The position numbers were made by a program, and so were the translations under genes. The notes below the pieces were generated by a model. That model searched no databases. It saw nothing but the letters and a program-made list of their open reading frames with translations, and had not been told where the DNA came from. Positions 8,801-18,017 of a DNA stretch of 64,000 nucleotides are shown piece after piece. The DNA comes from Flavobacterium lipolyticum (GTDB lineage Bacteria > Bacteroidota > Bacteroidia > Flavobacteriales > Flavobacteriaceae), in the NCBI RefSeq assembly GCF_020905335.1, contig NZ_JAJJMN010000002.1, positions 558,001-622,000 of the forward strand, given 5' to 3'. Every line of letters begins with the position of its first letter. Position 1 is the stretch's first letter.

Positions 8801-9023
8801 GCGTCAATTGCAGTTTGGATATACGATACCAAGCAAAATGTTAGGCAAAGCCAAAATAGACAAGCTTAGAATTTATATCAGTGCAGAGAATTTATTTACG
8901 ATCACCAATTATTCAGGTATTGATCCTGAGTTTTCACGTAGTTCTGTACTTAACACTGGTATTGATCGTTTTGTGTATCCATTTACAAGATCGTTTGTAA
9001 CGGGTATTCAGTATATATTTTAA
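5892..9023 (+). CDS. SusC/RagA-family TonB-dependent outer-membrane transporter
   Basis: A 1043-residue SusC-type transporter, the barrel half of a pedal-bin importer whose lid is the SusD lipoprotein encoded 24 bases downstream. The signal peptide is about residues 1-27 (LLLCLWLPNINFAQA). A carboxypeptidase-regulatory-like domain covers about 35-115 (ISGKVTDDKNNTLPGVSIS). A TonB-box-like segment and plug follow (NEVVVIGYGSQKKSNVTGAI, GVNTFGATEPLYIIDGFQGD), then the 22-strand barrel to the terminal aromatic end GIQYIF. SusC/SusD pairs import glycans or peptides. Here the pair is flanked by an alpha-glucosidase and a beta-galactosidase on one side and hydroxylysine-type enzymes on both sides, so I infer glycosylated hydroxylysine or short collagen glycopeptides as cargo. 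It may also be read from its own promoter, but I could not identify one. Confidence 0.93.
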   Translation: MKKLLIRKFYFLPLLLCLWLPNINFAQANQAQKTISGKVTDDKNNTLPGVSISIKDSKYNAATDIDGNYTLVYSSSLVNPVIVFSYMGFIEKSEAVNNRGELNITMQEETNKLNEVVVIGYGSQKKSNVTGAISTVKKESLETRATTSPSEALQGLVAGVNVQKSGGVAGASVSVKIRGVNTFGATEPLYIIDGFQGDINTINPTNIESMEVLKDGAAAAIYGSVAANGVIIVTTKNGQKEGVKIDFSSFLSITNPSKTLDLLDADGYRTVHKRMYDEYNKYVTSPKALPAYITAPSDVNTDWQDEVFRSGFTQNYGLGVQGRQGDFKFALYGNFVKQKGIIIDNQFGSQTGSARVSFKKSIFDIDGKMAYIGTQNALPNFQLKEVYTMSPLVPVYDDNEQYGYGLTNKNGLPAGTNPVAEEHFRKSNNVGQDITANIAATANIAPWFKYKLAYSYRVKNNQQTAHFPPFIANPKEVHLYPLQSELRTTWSEQILDNIITIDKTFGKHVFGLMLGNTFNSQASNWNQVSVEGKTTDYTVENGQLVSIDRPSGFLDPGFETIGAGRGGTYTADGSKFQYNRVSFFGRLNYSYNDRYLLQMTVRRDGSSKFGADSRWGTFPSIALGWKIEQEDFFPKDIFISTLKLRASWGQLGNEAALGYYSANTLINTGNSLGSGYVQGVGSNPWPGSIALALENRNLQWETTDSKNIGIDYTLLKGKISGSMNYYHNVTDNLLITKKLAPSAGVDDPILNVGKISNSGFEFEVNYRDQVDEFKYNAGLNFTTLKNKVVALANEGQTIYGEGLKFNAEHFPTQARVGSPISGFYLYKTDGIFQSVEEVNAHNKNGVLLQPNAKPGDIRFKDINGDGVIDDNDKAYSGTGLPKVEVNLTLGASYKGFDFSALIGSGWGNKLYNGNRYFYESMSSGTNMLASTLNSWTPDNRSDIPRAVLQDPNGNSRESDRFLESGNFIRMRQLQFGYTIPSKMLGKAKIDKLRIYISAENLFTITNYSGIDPEFSRSSVLNTGIDRFVYPFTRSFVTGIQYIF

Positions 9024-9047
9024 TTCTATTTTATAAAAGACATCATC

Positions 9048-10547
9048 ATGAAAAAGATATTTTTATTATTTTCCACTATAGGTTTGCTGACTATAACAAG
9101 CTGTAGTGATTATCTGGAGCAGCAATCTCCGGACCAATTGACCTCAGAGAATTTCTGGAGAAATAAAGCCGATGCCGAATCTGCTTTAGCGGCAACTTAC
9201 GGACAGCTTGAATGTGCTACTAACGAATGGACTTTTGCGGAAATAAAATGGCCGGTAGAAGCCTATCGTGAAGACATCAACGAATTGGGAAGCGATGCTT
9301 TGAACTATCAAAACTGGGTTGAACTTTCAACTTTTACATATACGAACGGGAATAGTCAGTTCACCAGTTATTGGAAAATTAATTACAGAGGAATCAGTAA
9401 TGCCAATCAGGTGATTGATAAATTACCAAAGGTCCCGGCTTCTGCCATAACAGATGCTGACCGTAAACAAATTGAGGCGGAAGCTCGTTTCTTACGTGCT
9501 TATTACCACATGAAATTGCTTTTGAACTGGGATAAAATTTATGTTAGAGATAAATACGTAACTAAAGAAAGTGATTTAAATATTCCACTATCAACAAGAC
9601 CGGAGGCCTGGGATTTTATTACAAAAGAATTTAAAGCAGTAGCAGACATACTTCCTGCGAAGCAAACTTCGGATAAAACAGGACGCGCAACAAGCGGAGC
9701 AGCCAACAGCTACCTTGGGTTTGCTTATTTAACCAGAGCTTATGAGGAAACAGCTCAAAAGCAAGCTTTTTTAAACGAAGCGCTTACAGCATTGAATAAA
9801 GTTCAGGGGTATGAGTTAGTGAAGGATTATGTATCGATGTTTGACGGTACCACAAAAAACAGTAAAGAGTCTATTTTTGAATTGCAATTTTCTGAAACTA
9901 CGGCTAACGGTGCTTTTTATCGTAATGCGCTTCATTATTGGATGGCAGCGGGAGAACTTGGCGGATGGGATGAAATTTTACCAAGCCCTATGTTGGTAAA
10001 CGAATTCAAAAAAGAAGGGAAAATTGCGACGACAGGAAATTATGATACGCGTTTGTACAGTACTATTTTCTTTAAAGATCCTTATTTTAATGATGCCAAT
10101 AATCCTTTGGTATTAGGCACTACTTATGATGAAAAGTTTGAAGGGAAAGACAAACCGGTATACCGCAGATACATTCCAAATACTCAGGAAAAAATGAATC
10201 AGGAGTTTACGGCAATCAACATTCCTTTGATGCGATATGCGAATGTATTGTTGATGCAGGCTGAGGCACTGAATGAGTTAGGACGTACCGGAGAAGCTAT
10301 TCCGTATATCAATAAAGTTCGTGAAAGAGCTGATATGCCAGCGATGACCGGAACAACTGCTACCGCTGTTAAAGCTCAGATTGAACACGAAAGAATCATA
10401 GAATTTCCATTAGAAAACTACCGTTTTTATGATTTACGTCGTTGGGGAAAAACGAAAGCAGCACTTGATGCAGTAGGACGTAGCGGTTTTGATGCAGCAA
10501 AAAACAATTTTTACCCAATTCCATTAACGGAATTACAGACAAATTAA
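9048..10547 (+). CDS. SusD/RagB-family substrate-binding surface lipoprotein
   Basis: A 499-residue SusD homologue. The lipobox is LTITSC with the acylated Cys near residue 20, followed by the usual SDYLEQQSPDQLTSENFW start of RagB/SusD proteins. Family segments include EAEARFLRAYYHMKLLLNWD, IPLMRYANVLLMQAEALNEL with EAIPYINKVRERADM, and near the end IEHERIIEFPLENYRFYDLR. It binds substrate on the cell surface and closes the SusC barrel encoded just upstream (24-base gap). The binding-site residues cannot be assigned from sequence alone. A terminator-like hairpin lies about 55 bases after the stop, which suggests that the glycosidase genes are partly transcribed as a separate unit or by read-through. 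Confidence 0.93.
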   Translation: MKKIFLLFSTIGLLTITSCSDYLEQQSPDQLTSENFWRNKADAESALAATYGQLECATNEWTFAEIKWPVEAYREDINELGSDALNYQNWVELSTFTYTNGNSQFTSYWKINYRGISNANQVIDKLPKVPASAITDADRKQIEAEARFLRAYYHMKLLLNWDKIYVRDKYVTKESDLNIPLSTRPEAWDFITKEFKAVADILPAKQTSDKTGRATSGAANSYLGFAYLTRAYEETAQKQAFLNEALTALNKVQGYELVKDYVSMFDGTTKNSKESIFELQFSETTANGAFYRNALHYWMAAGELGGWDEILPSPMLVNEFKKEGKIATTGNYDTRLYSTIFFKDPYFNDANNPLVLGTTYDEKFEGKDKPVYRRYIPNTQEKMNQEFTAINIPLMRYANVLLMQAEALNELGRTGEAIPYINKVRERADMPAMTGTTATAVKAQIEHERIIEFPLENYRFYDLRRWGKTKAALDAVGRSGFDAAKNNFYPIPLTELQTN

Positions 10548-10602
10548 TTCTTTAGCAGAAAGAGTTGAATTCCTAAAAAATGTTTTCAATAAAGATTTTA
10601 AT

Positions 10603-10640
10603 CCTGCAAGATCTTTTTCAGATCTTGTAGGTTTAATTTT
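10603..10640 (+). terminator. Terminator-like hairpin after susD
   Basis: CCTGCAAGATCT (10603-10614) pairs with AGATCTTGTAGG (10620-10631), a 12-bp stem with one G-U pair and a TTTTC loop, followed by a weak T-rich tail (TTTAATTTTTAT). It may attenuate transcription between susD and the GH63 gene. Confidence 0.6.
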
Positions 10641-10680
10641 TATAGCTACAAGCCTCACATACTAAAAGGATTAGATTGAA

Positions 10681-10980
10681 AGATTAAAGAAAACCTGCAA
10701 AATCTGCGAGAGAAAATTCAGCACAAAACAACTAAGCGGTTGTTGAAATAAAGCCACAGATTAAAGGATTAAAAGAGAAAAGAAAATCTGCCAAATCTGC
10801 GAGAAAACATTCAGCACAAAGCAACTAAGCAGTTGCCGAAATAAAGCCACAGATTAAAGGATTAGAAAGATTAAAGAAAATCCTTAATCTCCAAAATCTG
10901 CGAGAGTACATTAAACATAAAGATTAAAAAGGTACTGTAATAAAGCCACAGATTAAAGGATTAAAGAAATCCACTAAATC
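10681..10980. repeat. Three imperfect direct repeats of about 93-101 bp
   Basis: The 509-bp gap between susD and the GH63 gene is non-coding apart from the hairpin at 10603. It holds three copies of a unit with the anchors AAATCTGCGAG (10700, 10793, 10894) and AATAAAGCCACAGATTAAAG (10747, 10840, 10939). The spacings are 93 bp, then 99-101 bp. The copies are similar but not identical. No ORF or known element was recognised. Confidence 0.8.
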
Positions 10981-11056
10981 TAACGCAAAGCACTTAAGTT
11001 AATGAAAAATTTACTACATTATCTAACTAAAAAACACACCACAAAAACAAAATAAC

Positions 11057-13063
11057 ATGAACAAAAAGGAAATACTTTTTATTCTTGCATCCTTTTTTAT
11101 AGTACAATCCGGTTGGACACAAAAAAGCTATCCAAACTTAGAATCGGCTAAAAACAGTCTGAACTATAAAGGAAACCCAACAAATGCAACAGATCGAAAA
11201 TCACTGGCGTTTTCAGATAAAGGGGCCTGGTTTGGGTTTGGATTTTTAGAACCATCCGTAGTGCAGGCCGGATTTTCAGGACCTTTTTTAATGACAGAAC
11301 AAAATGGTGTCTGGTTAAGTTCTTCGTTTGTTTCTTTACAGCTTACGGATGAAAACAAAAAAGAAGCCATTCAATGGAAAAATACGCTGGTGAACCAATG
11401 CAGCTATAACAGCCATTTGGAACAGGAGTTTAAAAACGAAAAGTTAACGGTAAAACAGCAGTTGGTTTATTTATCCGGTCATTCGGCTTTACAAAAGACG
11501 AGTATTACCAACACATCAGGAAAAACAGTAACCCTTTTTCCGTCCTACCATTCAACACTTTTTTTAAATGATTTAAAGCTTTCAAAAGAAGGTAAAACTT
11601 TAAAAATTGTTTCTTCTAAAAGCACAGCAACGGGGTACATTCAGTTTTTGAATAGTACTCCCGAAATTGAAATTACGAATCAGGGCTATAAAGCTCAAAC
11701 CGGGAAATTGGTTTTAAAACCAAATGAAACTAAAGAAATAGTGGTTTCTCAAACCTTTATTTTTTCTCAGTATTCCTGGAAAACAGAAAATGAAAGCATT
11801 GCTAAAACGGCATTCAATACCTTACTAAACAACACACAAAAAGAAAAAGAAAATCAACTGACACAATTAATTGCCAGAAAGAAAAATATTTACAAAGAGG
11901 CAGTTTACTCTAATTTGATTGCTAAACTGCTATTGACTTTACAAAACAATACCCGAATTGCTGCCGAGGGTTTGAAACATCGCGGACTTTTCCCAAGCTA
12001 TAATTACGAATGGTTTCATGGTTTCTGGGCCTGGGACAGCTGGAAACACGCCGTTGCGGTTGCCAATTATAATTCAGAACTGGCAAAAGATCAGATGCGT
12101 GCTTTATTTGATTATCAGGAACCAAACGGATTTATTCCGGACTGTATTTACAGAAACAATCTTCTCGAAGAAAACAATTACCGAAATACTAAAGCGCCGC
12201 TTGCAGCCTGGGCCATCTGGAAGATTTATGAAAAATCAAAAGACGTTACTTTCATAAAAGAGTTTTATCCAAAGTTGAAATTATATCACAATTGGTGGTA
12301 CAAAGACCGCGATCACGATCAGGATGGTTTGTGTGAATTTGGTTCTACAGATGGAACTGTGATTGCTGCCAAATGGGAAAGCGGAATGGACAATGCGGTT
12401 CGTTTTGACGACAGTAAGATTTTGAAAAACGGTGAGAAAGCCTTTTCGTTAGATCAGGAAAGTGTAGATTTAAATTCCTTTTTATATGCCGAGAAAAATT
12501 ATTTGAAGAAGATGGCAGAAGTTTTAAAACTAGCGGAAGAAGCTAAAAAATGGAAGGAAGAAAGTTCCATTTTGAAAGTTAAAATTCAAAATCAGTTTTG
12601 GGATGCTGCTACAGGTTGGTTTTACGACACGACTATCGATGGTAAAACCTTGATAAAAGCAATGGGCTGTGAAGGATATTTGCCTGTTTGGGCAGAGGTC
12701 GCTACCGCTGAGCAAGCTCAGTTAGCCAAACAAAACATGTTTGATACGGCCAGTCTGAACACATTTGTTCCTTTACCGACACTGGCAGCCAATCATCCGA
12801 AGTTCAAACCGGATAATGGGTATTGGAGAGGACCGGTCTGGCTTGATCAAAGTTATTTTGGTATAAACGGACTGGAAAAGTATGGCTATGTGAAAGAAGC
12901 AAACGAACTGGCTCATAAATTAATTTACAATGCCGAAGGAGTTTTGGACAAAGGAACTTCTATCAGAGAAAATTATCAACCTATTACAGGAAAAGGATTG
13001 GAAGCGTACAACTTTAGCTGGTCGGCTTCTCATTATTTAATGCTGCTTTTAGAAGATAAATAG
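11057..13063 (+). CDS. GH63-type exo-alpha-glucosidase, periplasmic; predicted to remove Glc(alpha1-2) from Gal-hydroxylysine
   Basis: A 668-residue (alpha/alpha)6-barrel glycosidase of family GH63, related to E. coli YgjK and eukaryotic processing glucosidase I. The signal peptide ends near residue 22 (FFIVQSGWTQ), so it is periplasmic or surface-exposed. The likely acid is Asp327 in HGFWAWDSWKHAVAV and the base Glu638 in GTSIRENYQPITG. Asp-rich DRDHDQDGLCEFGSTDG (418-434) resembles the family's calcium site, and RGPVWLDQSYFGINGLEKYG is typical. GH63 enzymes invert alpha-glucosidic bonds. From memory, work on YgjK pointed to Glc(alpha1-2)Gal as its best-fitting ligand, which is exactly the disaccharide of collagen hydroxylysine. 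Together with the beta-galactosidase downstream it would deglycosylate that unit. Family placement is firm; linkage specificity is inferred. Confidence 0.85.
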   Translation: MNKKEILFILASFFIVQSGWTQKSYPNLESAKNSLNYKGNPTNATDRKSLAFSDKGAWFGFGFLEPSVVQAGFSGPFLMTEQNGVWLSSSFVSLQLTDENKKEAIQWKNTLVNQCSYNSHLEQEFKNEKLTVKQQLVYLSGHSALQKTSITNTSGKTVTLFPSYHSTLFLNDLKLSKEGKTLKIVSSKSTATGYIQFLNSTPEIEITNQGYKAQTGKLVLKPNETKEIVVSQTFIFSQYSWKTENESIAKTAFNTLLNNTQKEKENQLTQLIARKKNIYKEAVYSNLIAKLLLTLQNNTRIAAEGLKHRGLFPSYNYEWFHGFWAWDSWKHAVAVANYNSELAKDQMRALFDYQEPNGFIPDCIYRNNLLEENNYRNTKAPLAAWAIWKIYEKSKDVTFIKEFYPKLKLYHNWWYKDRDHDQDGLCEFGSTDGTVIAAKWESGMDNAVRFDDSKILKNGEKAFSLDQESVDLNSFLYAEKNYLKKMAEVLKLAEEAKKWKEESSILKVKIQNQFWDAATGWFYDTTIDGKTLIKAMGCEGYLPVWAEVATAEQAQLAKQNMFDTASLNTFVPLPTLAANHPKFKPDNGYWRGPVWLDQSYFGINGLEKYGYVKEANELAHKLIYNAEGVLDKGTSIRENYQPITGKGLEAYNFSWSASHYLMLLLEDK

Positions 13064-13144
13064 ACAAGGTAGTTGCGTAAGATTGCTAATCTCAAATCAA
13101 TTAACTAAGGACAATTTGATTTAATTATGAGATTTTAGAATGAA

Positions 13145-13238
13145 GATTAACGATTGCAGATTTCTGATTTGGTATTGGTAAATAGTACTATTTTCTATTT
13201 TTCTAAATTTACACATCTGAAATCAAAAATCGTTAATC
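13145..13238. repeat. Palindromic element between the GH63 and GH42 genes
   Basis: GATTAACGATT (13145-13155) is repeated inverted as AATCGTTAATC (13228-13238), and pairing extends inward for another GATTTC block. In the middle lies a perfect 14-base palindrome, AAATAGTACTATTT (13180-13193). The rest of the 298-bp gap is A+T-rich. A TAAATTTG at 13332-13339 could be a -7 element for the GH42 gene, but it has no -33 partner. Confidence 0.65.
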
Positions 13239-13361
13239 AAATACCAGCAATTGTTTTAACTATTTTATTAACTTAATCACATTGCTCGTAAGGGGAGGCT
13301 ATATTTAAGCCCGCAGTAGGAATTAACTATCTAAATTTGATTAACACCAATAGTACAGATT

Positions 13362-15497
13362 ATGTTCAACCACAACAGATCACTTACCAAAATAGTTGCA
13401 ACGGCTTTGCTTATTGCGGGCTGTAATACAACGACCGTTTATTCTCAAAGTAAAAAAACGGCAGCGACAGAAAAGAGAGACCCACAGCGTTTTTTCTCAA
13501 AACCAGATTTGATGCAGATCGGTGTTTATTATTATCCGGAGCAATGGCCAAGGGAGCAATGGGAACGCGATTTAAAAAACATCAAAAAACTGGGATTTGA
13601 GTTTACACATTTTGCCGAATTTGCCTGGACGTATATGGAACCGGAAGAAGGCAAGTATGACTTTAAATGGCTCGATGACGCTTTGGCAATTGCCGAAAAA
13701 GAAGGTTTAAAAGTGATTCTTTGCACACCAACACCAACTCCGCCGGCATGGATGGGGGAAAAGTACCCTGAAATTTATCTCGTAGATGCAAGCGGACGTC
13801 GCAGAGAGCATGGAAACAGAGCCAATCAATCGGTTTCAAATGAAAAATACAGAGCATTTGTCGAAAAGATAGTGACTGAACTTGGAAAAAGATACGGGAA
13901 GAATAAAAATATTATGGGCTGGCAAGTGGATAACGAGCCGGGAGCTCCGGATGATTTTAGTCCATCTGCACAAAAAGGATTTCAAAAATGGTTAAAGGCA
14001 AAATACGGTACAATCGAAAAATTGAATGCCGAGTGGCTGGGCAGTTTTTGGAGTATTCGCTATAACAACTTCGAACAGATTGCCATTCCAAATGCTGAGA
14101 TTTATTTTGAAGACAAATTGAGCCCGCATGCCATATTGGATTTCAAAAGATTCACGGCAGATTCACAAGCCGAATATTTGAATTTACAAGCAGAAACACT
14201 TCGAAAATATGTTGATCCAAAACAATGGATTACGACCAATTATACGAATGTAGTTTATGGTGCAGACCCAAGAAGAACCGATAAGATGGATTTTGCCACC
14301 TACACTATGTATCCGGTGAGCGGGAGAAATCAATTAGGTGGTCAGAATTTTAGAATGGGACATCCGAATAAAATATCAGAAGCCAATGATTATTACAGAT
14401 CGATCAATGGGGTGACTGGGGTTATGGAAATGCAGCCGGGACAAGTGAACTGGGCGAGTATTAATCCACAATTACTTCCGGGAACTGTTCATATGTGGAT
14501 CTCACAAGCTTTTGGAGGAGGCTGTTCTTTCACCTGCACCTATCGATACAGACATCCACTGGGGAGCAGTGAAATGTACCATGACGGAATTGTAGGTACC
14601 GATGGTGTAACCTTGACTACAGGAGGAAAAGAGTTTGTACAGTCGATCGAAGATATGAAACTGCTTCGAAAAGAGTACAATCCGAAAGCGGTACTTCCGG
14701 CTGATCTTGCCAAAAGAAAAACAGGATTTTTATGGAGTCATGAGAATCTGTGGGATTTGGAAAACCAAAAACAAACGGAGTTCTGGAGTACGTGGAGACA
14801 TCGAAATACCTATACTTCAGCAGTAAAATCGACTGGAGCACCAATGGATTTTATTACAGAAGAAGATGATTTTTCTGCTTATCCGTTTATCGTGGCACCG
14901 GCTTATCAGCTGATCGATCAGAAATTGGTTGACAAATGGACGAAATATGTAGAAAATGGTGGTAACCTGATTTTGTCCTGCCGTACCGGTCAGAAAGATA
15001 AAAACGGACATTTCTTTGAGGCTAAATGGAGTGGACCAATCGTTCCGTTAATTGGTGCTGATGTAGATTTTTTTGATATGCTTGTAGCAGATGTAAATGG
15101 AACCATAAGTTCTGGAAACAATACCTATAAATGGAATACCTGGGCAGATGTTTTAAGTCCGAAACCGGGAACAGAAGTTTTAGCAACGTATGCCGATCAG
15201 TTTTATAAGGGAAAAGCGGCAGCAATTACCAGAAAACAAGGAAAAGGAACGGTTACTTATATAGGAGCAGAAAGTAAAGACGGTGACTTGGAAAGACAAG
15301 TAGTGAGATCGGTTTACGAACGTTCTAAAGTTACTATCGAAGATTTGCCAAAAGGTGTATATTTAGAATGGAGAGACGGGTTTTATACAGGAGTAAATTA
15401 TACCAATGAGCCTATACAGTTAGCAATTCCTGAGGGAAGCAAAATTTTGGTAGGACAAAATCCTTTACAACCGGCTCAGGCGATTATTTGGAAATAA
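13362..15497 (+). CDS. GH42 beta-galactosidase lipoprotein; predicted to release Gal from hydroxylysine
   Basis: A 711-residue family GH42 retaining beta-galactosidase. The leader ends in a lipobox LLIAGC with Cys21, so it is membrane-anchored in the periplasm or at the surface. The catalytic barrel starts at GVYYYPEQWPREQWERDLKN. The acid/base is Glu192 in GWQVDNEPG and the nucleophile Glu356 in GVMEMQPGQVNW, both in family consensus settings. A trimerisation-like domain follows (about 440-650), then a short C-terminal beta domain. GH42 enzymes cleave terminal beta-galactosides. After removal of the outer glucose by the preceding GH63 enzyme, the residual collagen sugar is Gal(beta)-O-hydroxylysine, so the order of activities fits. 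Plant galactan or other beta-galactosides are the alternative substrates if the locus assignment is wrong. Confidence 0.9.
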   Translation: MFNHNRSLTKIVATALLIAGCNTTTVYSQSKKTAATEKRDPQRFFSKPDLMQIGVYYYPEQWPREQWERDLKNIKKLGFEFTHFAEFAWTYMEPEEGKYDFKWLDDALAIAEKEGLKVILCTPTPTPPAWMGEKYPEIYLVDASGRRREHGNRANQSVSNEKYRAFVEKIVTELGKRYGKNKNIMGWQVDNEPGAPDDFSPSAQKGFQKWLKAKYGTIEKLNAEWLGSFWSIRYNNFEQIAIPNAEIYFEDKLSPHAILDFKRFTADSQAEYLNLQAETLRKYVDPKQWITTNYTNVVYGADPRRTDKMDFATYTMYPVSGRNQLGGQNFRMGHPNKISEANDYYRSINGVTGVMEMQPGQVNWASINPQLLPGTVHMWISQAFGGGCSFTCTYRYRHPLGSSEMYHDGIVGTDGVTLTTGGKEFVQSIEDMKLLRKEYNPKAVLPADLAKRKTGFLWSHENLWDLENQKQTEFWSTWRHRNTYTSAVKSTGAPMDFITEEDDFSAYPFIVAPAYQLIDQKLVDKWTKYVENGGNLILSCRTGQKDKNGHFFEAKWSGPIVPLIGADVDFFDMLVADVNGTISSGNNTYKWNTWADVLSPKPGTEVLATYADQFYKGKAAAITRKQGKGTVTYIGAESKDGDLERQVVRSVYERSKVTIEDLPKGVYLEWRDGFYTGVNYTNEPIQLAIPEGSKILVGQNPLQPAQAIIWK

Positions 15498-15503
15498 AAT
15501 TTA

Positions 15504-15666
15504 GACACGAATTTCACGAATGAGCACGAATTTTTTAAGTGGCATGCGTACAATAGTTCGTGAATTACTTCGTCCGTTCGCTATCGCTCGGGTCGTGGCG
15601 AAAAAGGTTTGTCAGATTGGGTAAACAAACAAAATATAATTCGCGTTAATTTGTGAATTTCGCGGC
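15504..15666. repeat. MITE-like element with imperfect terminal inverted repeats
   Basis: The gap between the GH42 and kinase/phospholyase genes is bounded by CACGAATTTCACGAAT and, inverted at the other end, CGCGAAATTCACAAATT. About 27 bp pair at each end with some six mismatches. The interior carries a G+C-rich stretch around 15571-15600 (CGTCCGTTCGCTATCGCTCG) unlike its surroundings. There is no ORF. It looks like a small non-autonomous repeat, but other copies cannot be checked from this window. Confidence 0.5.
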
Positions 15667-15699
15667 AAAAAAATAAGAAACAATTTTAATATAGTATCA

Positions 15700-17997
15700 A
15701 TGATTTTTTCAGAAGCAACTATTCAGGATTTAGTAAAAGAACATTACGGATTAAATGTTACCGTAAAAGCATTAAATGGATATGATGAACTGAACTTTCT
15801 TTTATCGAATGAGAAGAATGAAAAGTACATTCTAAAAGTATCAAACGAAAGTCACCCTTTTCCTTTTTTAGAAGCGCAGATCAATATCATTCAGCATCTA
15901 AAAAAGAGCCCTGTTTCAAATTGTTTTCAGCATTTTAGTATCAATAAACATGGAGAAGAACTGACTAAAATTGTTGGTAATTCTCAAACCTACTATATCA
16001 GAATACTGAACTTTTTGGAAGGTGTTTTTTGGGTGGATGAAAAAGCTAAAACAAAAGAATTACAATATGATCTGGGAAGCTTTTTAGGAAAGATGGATCA
16101 TGCTCTGCAAGATTTCTCACATCCTGCCATGCACCGCAATTATACTTGGGACATCAGTCGTGCGAGTGAAGCAGCGGACAATTTAAAATACATTCTAAAT
16201 CACGAAAAAAGACGTATTGCCGGCTATTTCCTGTTGCAGTTTGATACCGAAGTTTTACCTCAATTGCATCGCTTGCGTCATGCTTATGTGCATAACGATG
16301 CCAATGATTATAATGTATTGGTACAGGACAATCGTGTCAGCGGTTTAATCGATTTTGGTGATATGGTGTATACTGCTTTAATCAACAATTTAGCGATAGC
16401 CTGTACGTATGCCATGCTGGATGAAGAAAATCCGGTGGCCGTTGCAGCATTAATCGTTGAAGGATACCATAAATCGTATGCTTTAACCGAGCAAGAATTG
16501 GATGTATTGTATTATCTGATTGCCGGAAGACTTTGTATCAGTGTAACACAATCCGCTTACAATGCTTCATTAGACAGCAACAACGAACATCATTTTATTA
16601 CCGAAAAACCGGCGTGGAATTTATTGTTTAAACTGATTCAGATTAATCCAATCAAAGCGCAGGATGCTTTTAGAAAAGCCTGTGGTTTTGAAGGAGTAAT
16701 TACTGGGGATGATTACAGTGATTTATTGGAAGTTCGAAAAAAGAAAATAGGACGTAATTTAAGCATTGGTTATCAGGACAAATTGAAAATTGTGAAGGGT
16801 GCTTTGCAATATTTGTATGATGATAAAGGACGAACCTTTGTAGATTGTGTCAATAATCCTTCGCATGTGGGACATTGTCATCCGGTCGTGGTTCGAAGAA
16901 TGCAGAAACAGATTGCCACTTTAAATACGAATACCCGCTATTTAAATGATGCGATTACGGCCTATGCCGAGAAACTGACAGCAACATTACCTTCAAAACT
17001 GAGTGTTTGTTACTTTGTGAACTCGGGTAGTGAGGCCAATGATCTGGCGATTCGAATGAGCCGTCATTTTACCAAACAAAAAGATATTATTGTATTGGAT
17101 CATGCTTATCACGGAACTTCTACCGTTGCGATGGAAATGAGTCCGTATAAATTTGACAGTAAAGGTGGATTTGGCCAAATGCCTTGGATACACAAGGCGA
17201 TTAATCCTGATTTGTATCGCGGCCCTTATAAATATGGTGATACCAATGCGGGAGAAAAATATGCTGCCGATGTACAAAGAATTATAGAGGACTTGAAAGA
17301 AGAGGATAAAGCTCCTGCGGTATTCATCTGTGAAACTTTATTGGGAGTAGGAGGTCAGATTCCGCTACCGGAAAATTATTTAAAAACAGCGTATGATTAT
17401 GTCAGAGCCGCCGGTGGGGTTTGTATTGCCGACGAAGTTCAGGTTGGATTTGGACGAATCGGAGACCACTTTTGGGGCTTCGAATTACAAAATGTAGTTC
17501 CGGATATCGTGGTATTAGGAAAACCAATTGGTAACGGACACCCTCTTGCTGCGGTGATTGTAACAGAAGAAATTGCGGATGCCTTTAGTAACGGAATGGA
17601 GTATTTTAACACCTTTGGCGGTAATCCCGTATCGATGACTACAGGATTGGCTGTATTGGATGTGATTCAGGAGGAAGAAATGCAGCAGCATGCTCTGGAA
17701 ACGGGTAATCATTTAATGGATGGTCTTAGAAAGTTAATGGCGAAGTATCCAATTATTAGTGATGTTCGCGGACATGGTCTGTTTATTGGTGCCGAAATGG
17801 TAAAAGACAGATCAACCATGGAACCTGCTGTTTCTGAAATAGATTTTGTAGTAGAAAAAATGAAAGCCCATGGCTATTTATTGAGCACAGACGGTCCTTT
17901 GCACAATGTTTTGAAAATAAAACCTCCTATGACATTCAGCAAACAAAACGCTGATGAAATGGTGCGATTATTAGATATTGCTTTGAGCGAATTGTAG
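15700..17997 (+). CDS. Bifunctional hydroxylysine kinase / 5-phosphohydroxylysine phospholyase (APH domain fused to class III PLP enzyme)
   Basis: A 765-residue fusion. Residues 1-330 are an APH-type kinase with [12 protein letters not shown] (catalytic Asp200, Asn205) and GLIDFGDM (Asp218), the setting found in hydroxylysine kinase (HYKK/AGPHD1). Residues 340-765 are a class III PLP enzyme with [31 protein letters not shown] (Asp578) and [13 protein letters not shown] (Schiff-base Lys608), the pattern of the AGXT2L ammoniophospholyases PHYKPL and ETNPPL. In animals HYKK phosphorylates 5-hydroxylysine and PHYKPL splits it to ammonia, phosphate and 2-aminoadipate semialdehyde. Fusion in one chain implies channelling. 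No signal peptide is visible. The ALDH7 gene nearby supports hydroxylysine rather than ethanolamine as substrate. Ethanolamine kinase/phosphoethanolamine lyase is the main alternative. Confidence 0.82.
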   Translation: MIFSEATIQDLVKEHYGLNVTVKALNGYDELNFLLSNEKNEKYILKVSNESHPFPFLEAQINIIQHLKKSPVSNCFQHFSINKHGEELTKIVGNSQTYYIRILNFLEGVFWVDEKAKTKELQYDLGSFLGKMDHALQDFSHPAMHRNYTWDISRASEAADNLKYILNHEKRRIAGYFLLQFDTEVLPQLHRLRHAYVHNDANDYNVLVQDNRVSGLIDFGDMVYTALINNLAIACTYAMLDEENPVAVAALIVEGYHKSYALTEQELDVLYYLIAGRLCISVTQSAYNASLDSNNEHHFITEKPAWNLLFKLIQINPIKAQDAFRKACGFEGVITGDDYSDLLEVRKKKIGRNLSIGYQDKLKIVKGALQYLYDDKGRTFVDCVNNPSHVGHCHPVVVRRMQKQIATLNTNTRYLNDAITAYAEKLTATLPSKLSVCYFVNSGSEANDLAIRMSRHFTKQKDIIVLDHAYHGTSTVAMEMSPYKFDSKGGFGQMPWIHKAINPDLYRGPYKYGDTNAGEKYAADVQRIIEDLKEEDKAPAVFICETLLGVGGQIPLPENYLKTAYDYVRAAGGVCIADEVQVGFGRIGDHFWGFELQNVVPDIVVLGKPIGNGHPLAAVIVTEEIADAFSNGMEYFNTFGGNPVSMTTGLAVLDVIQEEEMQQHALETGNHLMDGLRKLMAKYPIISDVRGHGLFIGAEMVKDRSTMEPAVSEIDFVVEKMKAHGYLLSTDGPLHNVLKIKPPMTFSKQNADEMVRLLDIALSEL

Positions 17998-18017
17998 GTA
18001 CCTAATAACACACAATA

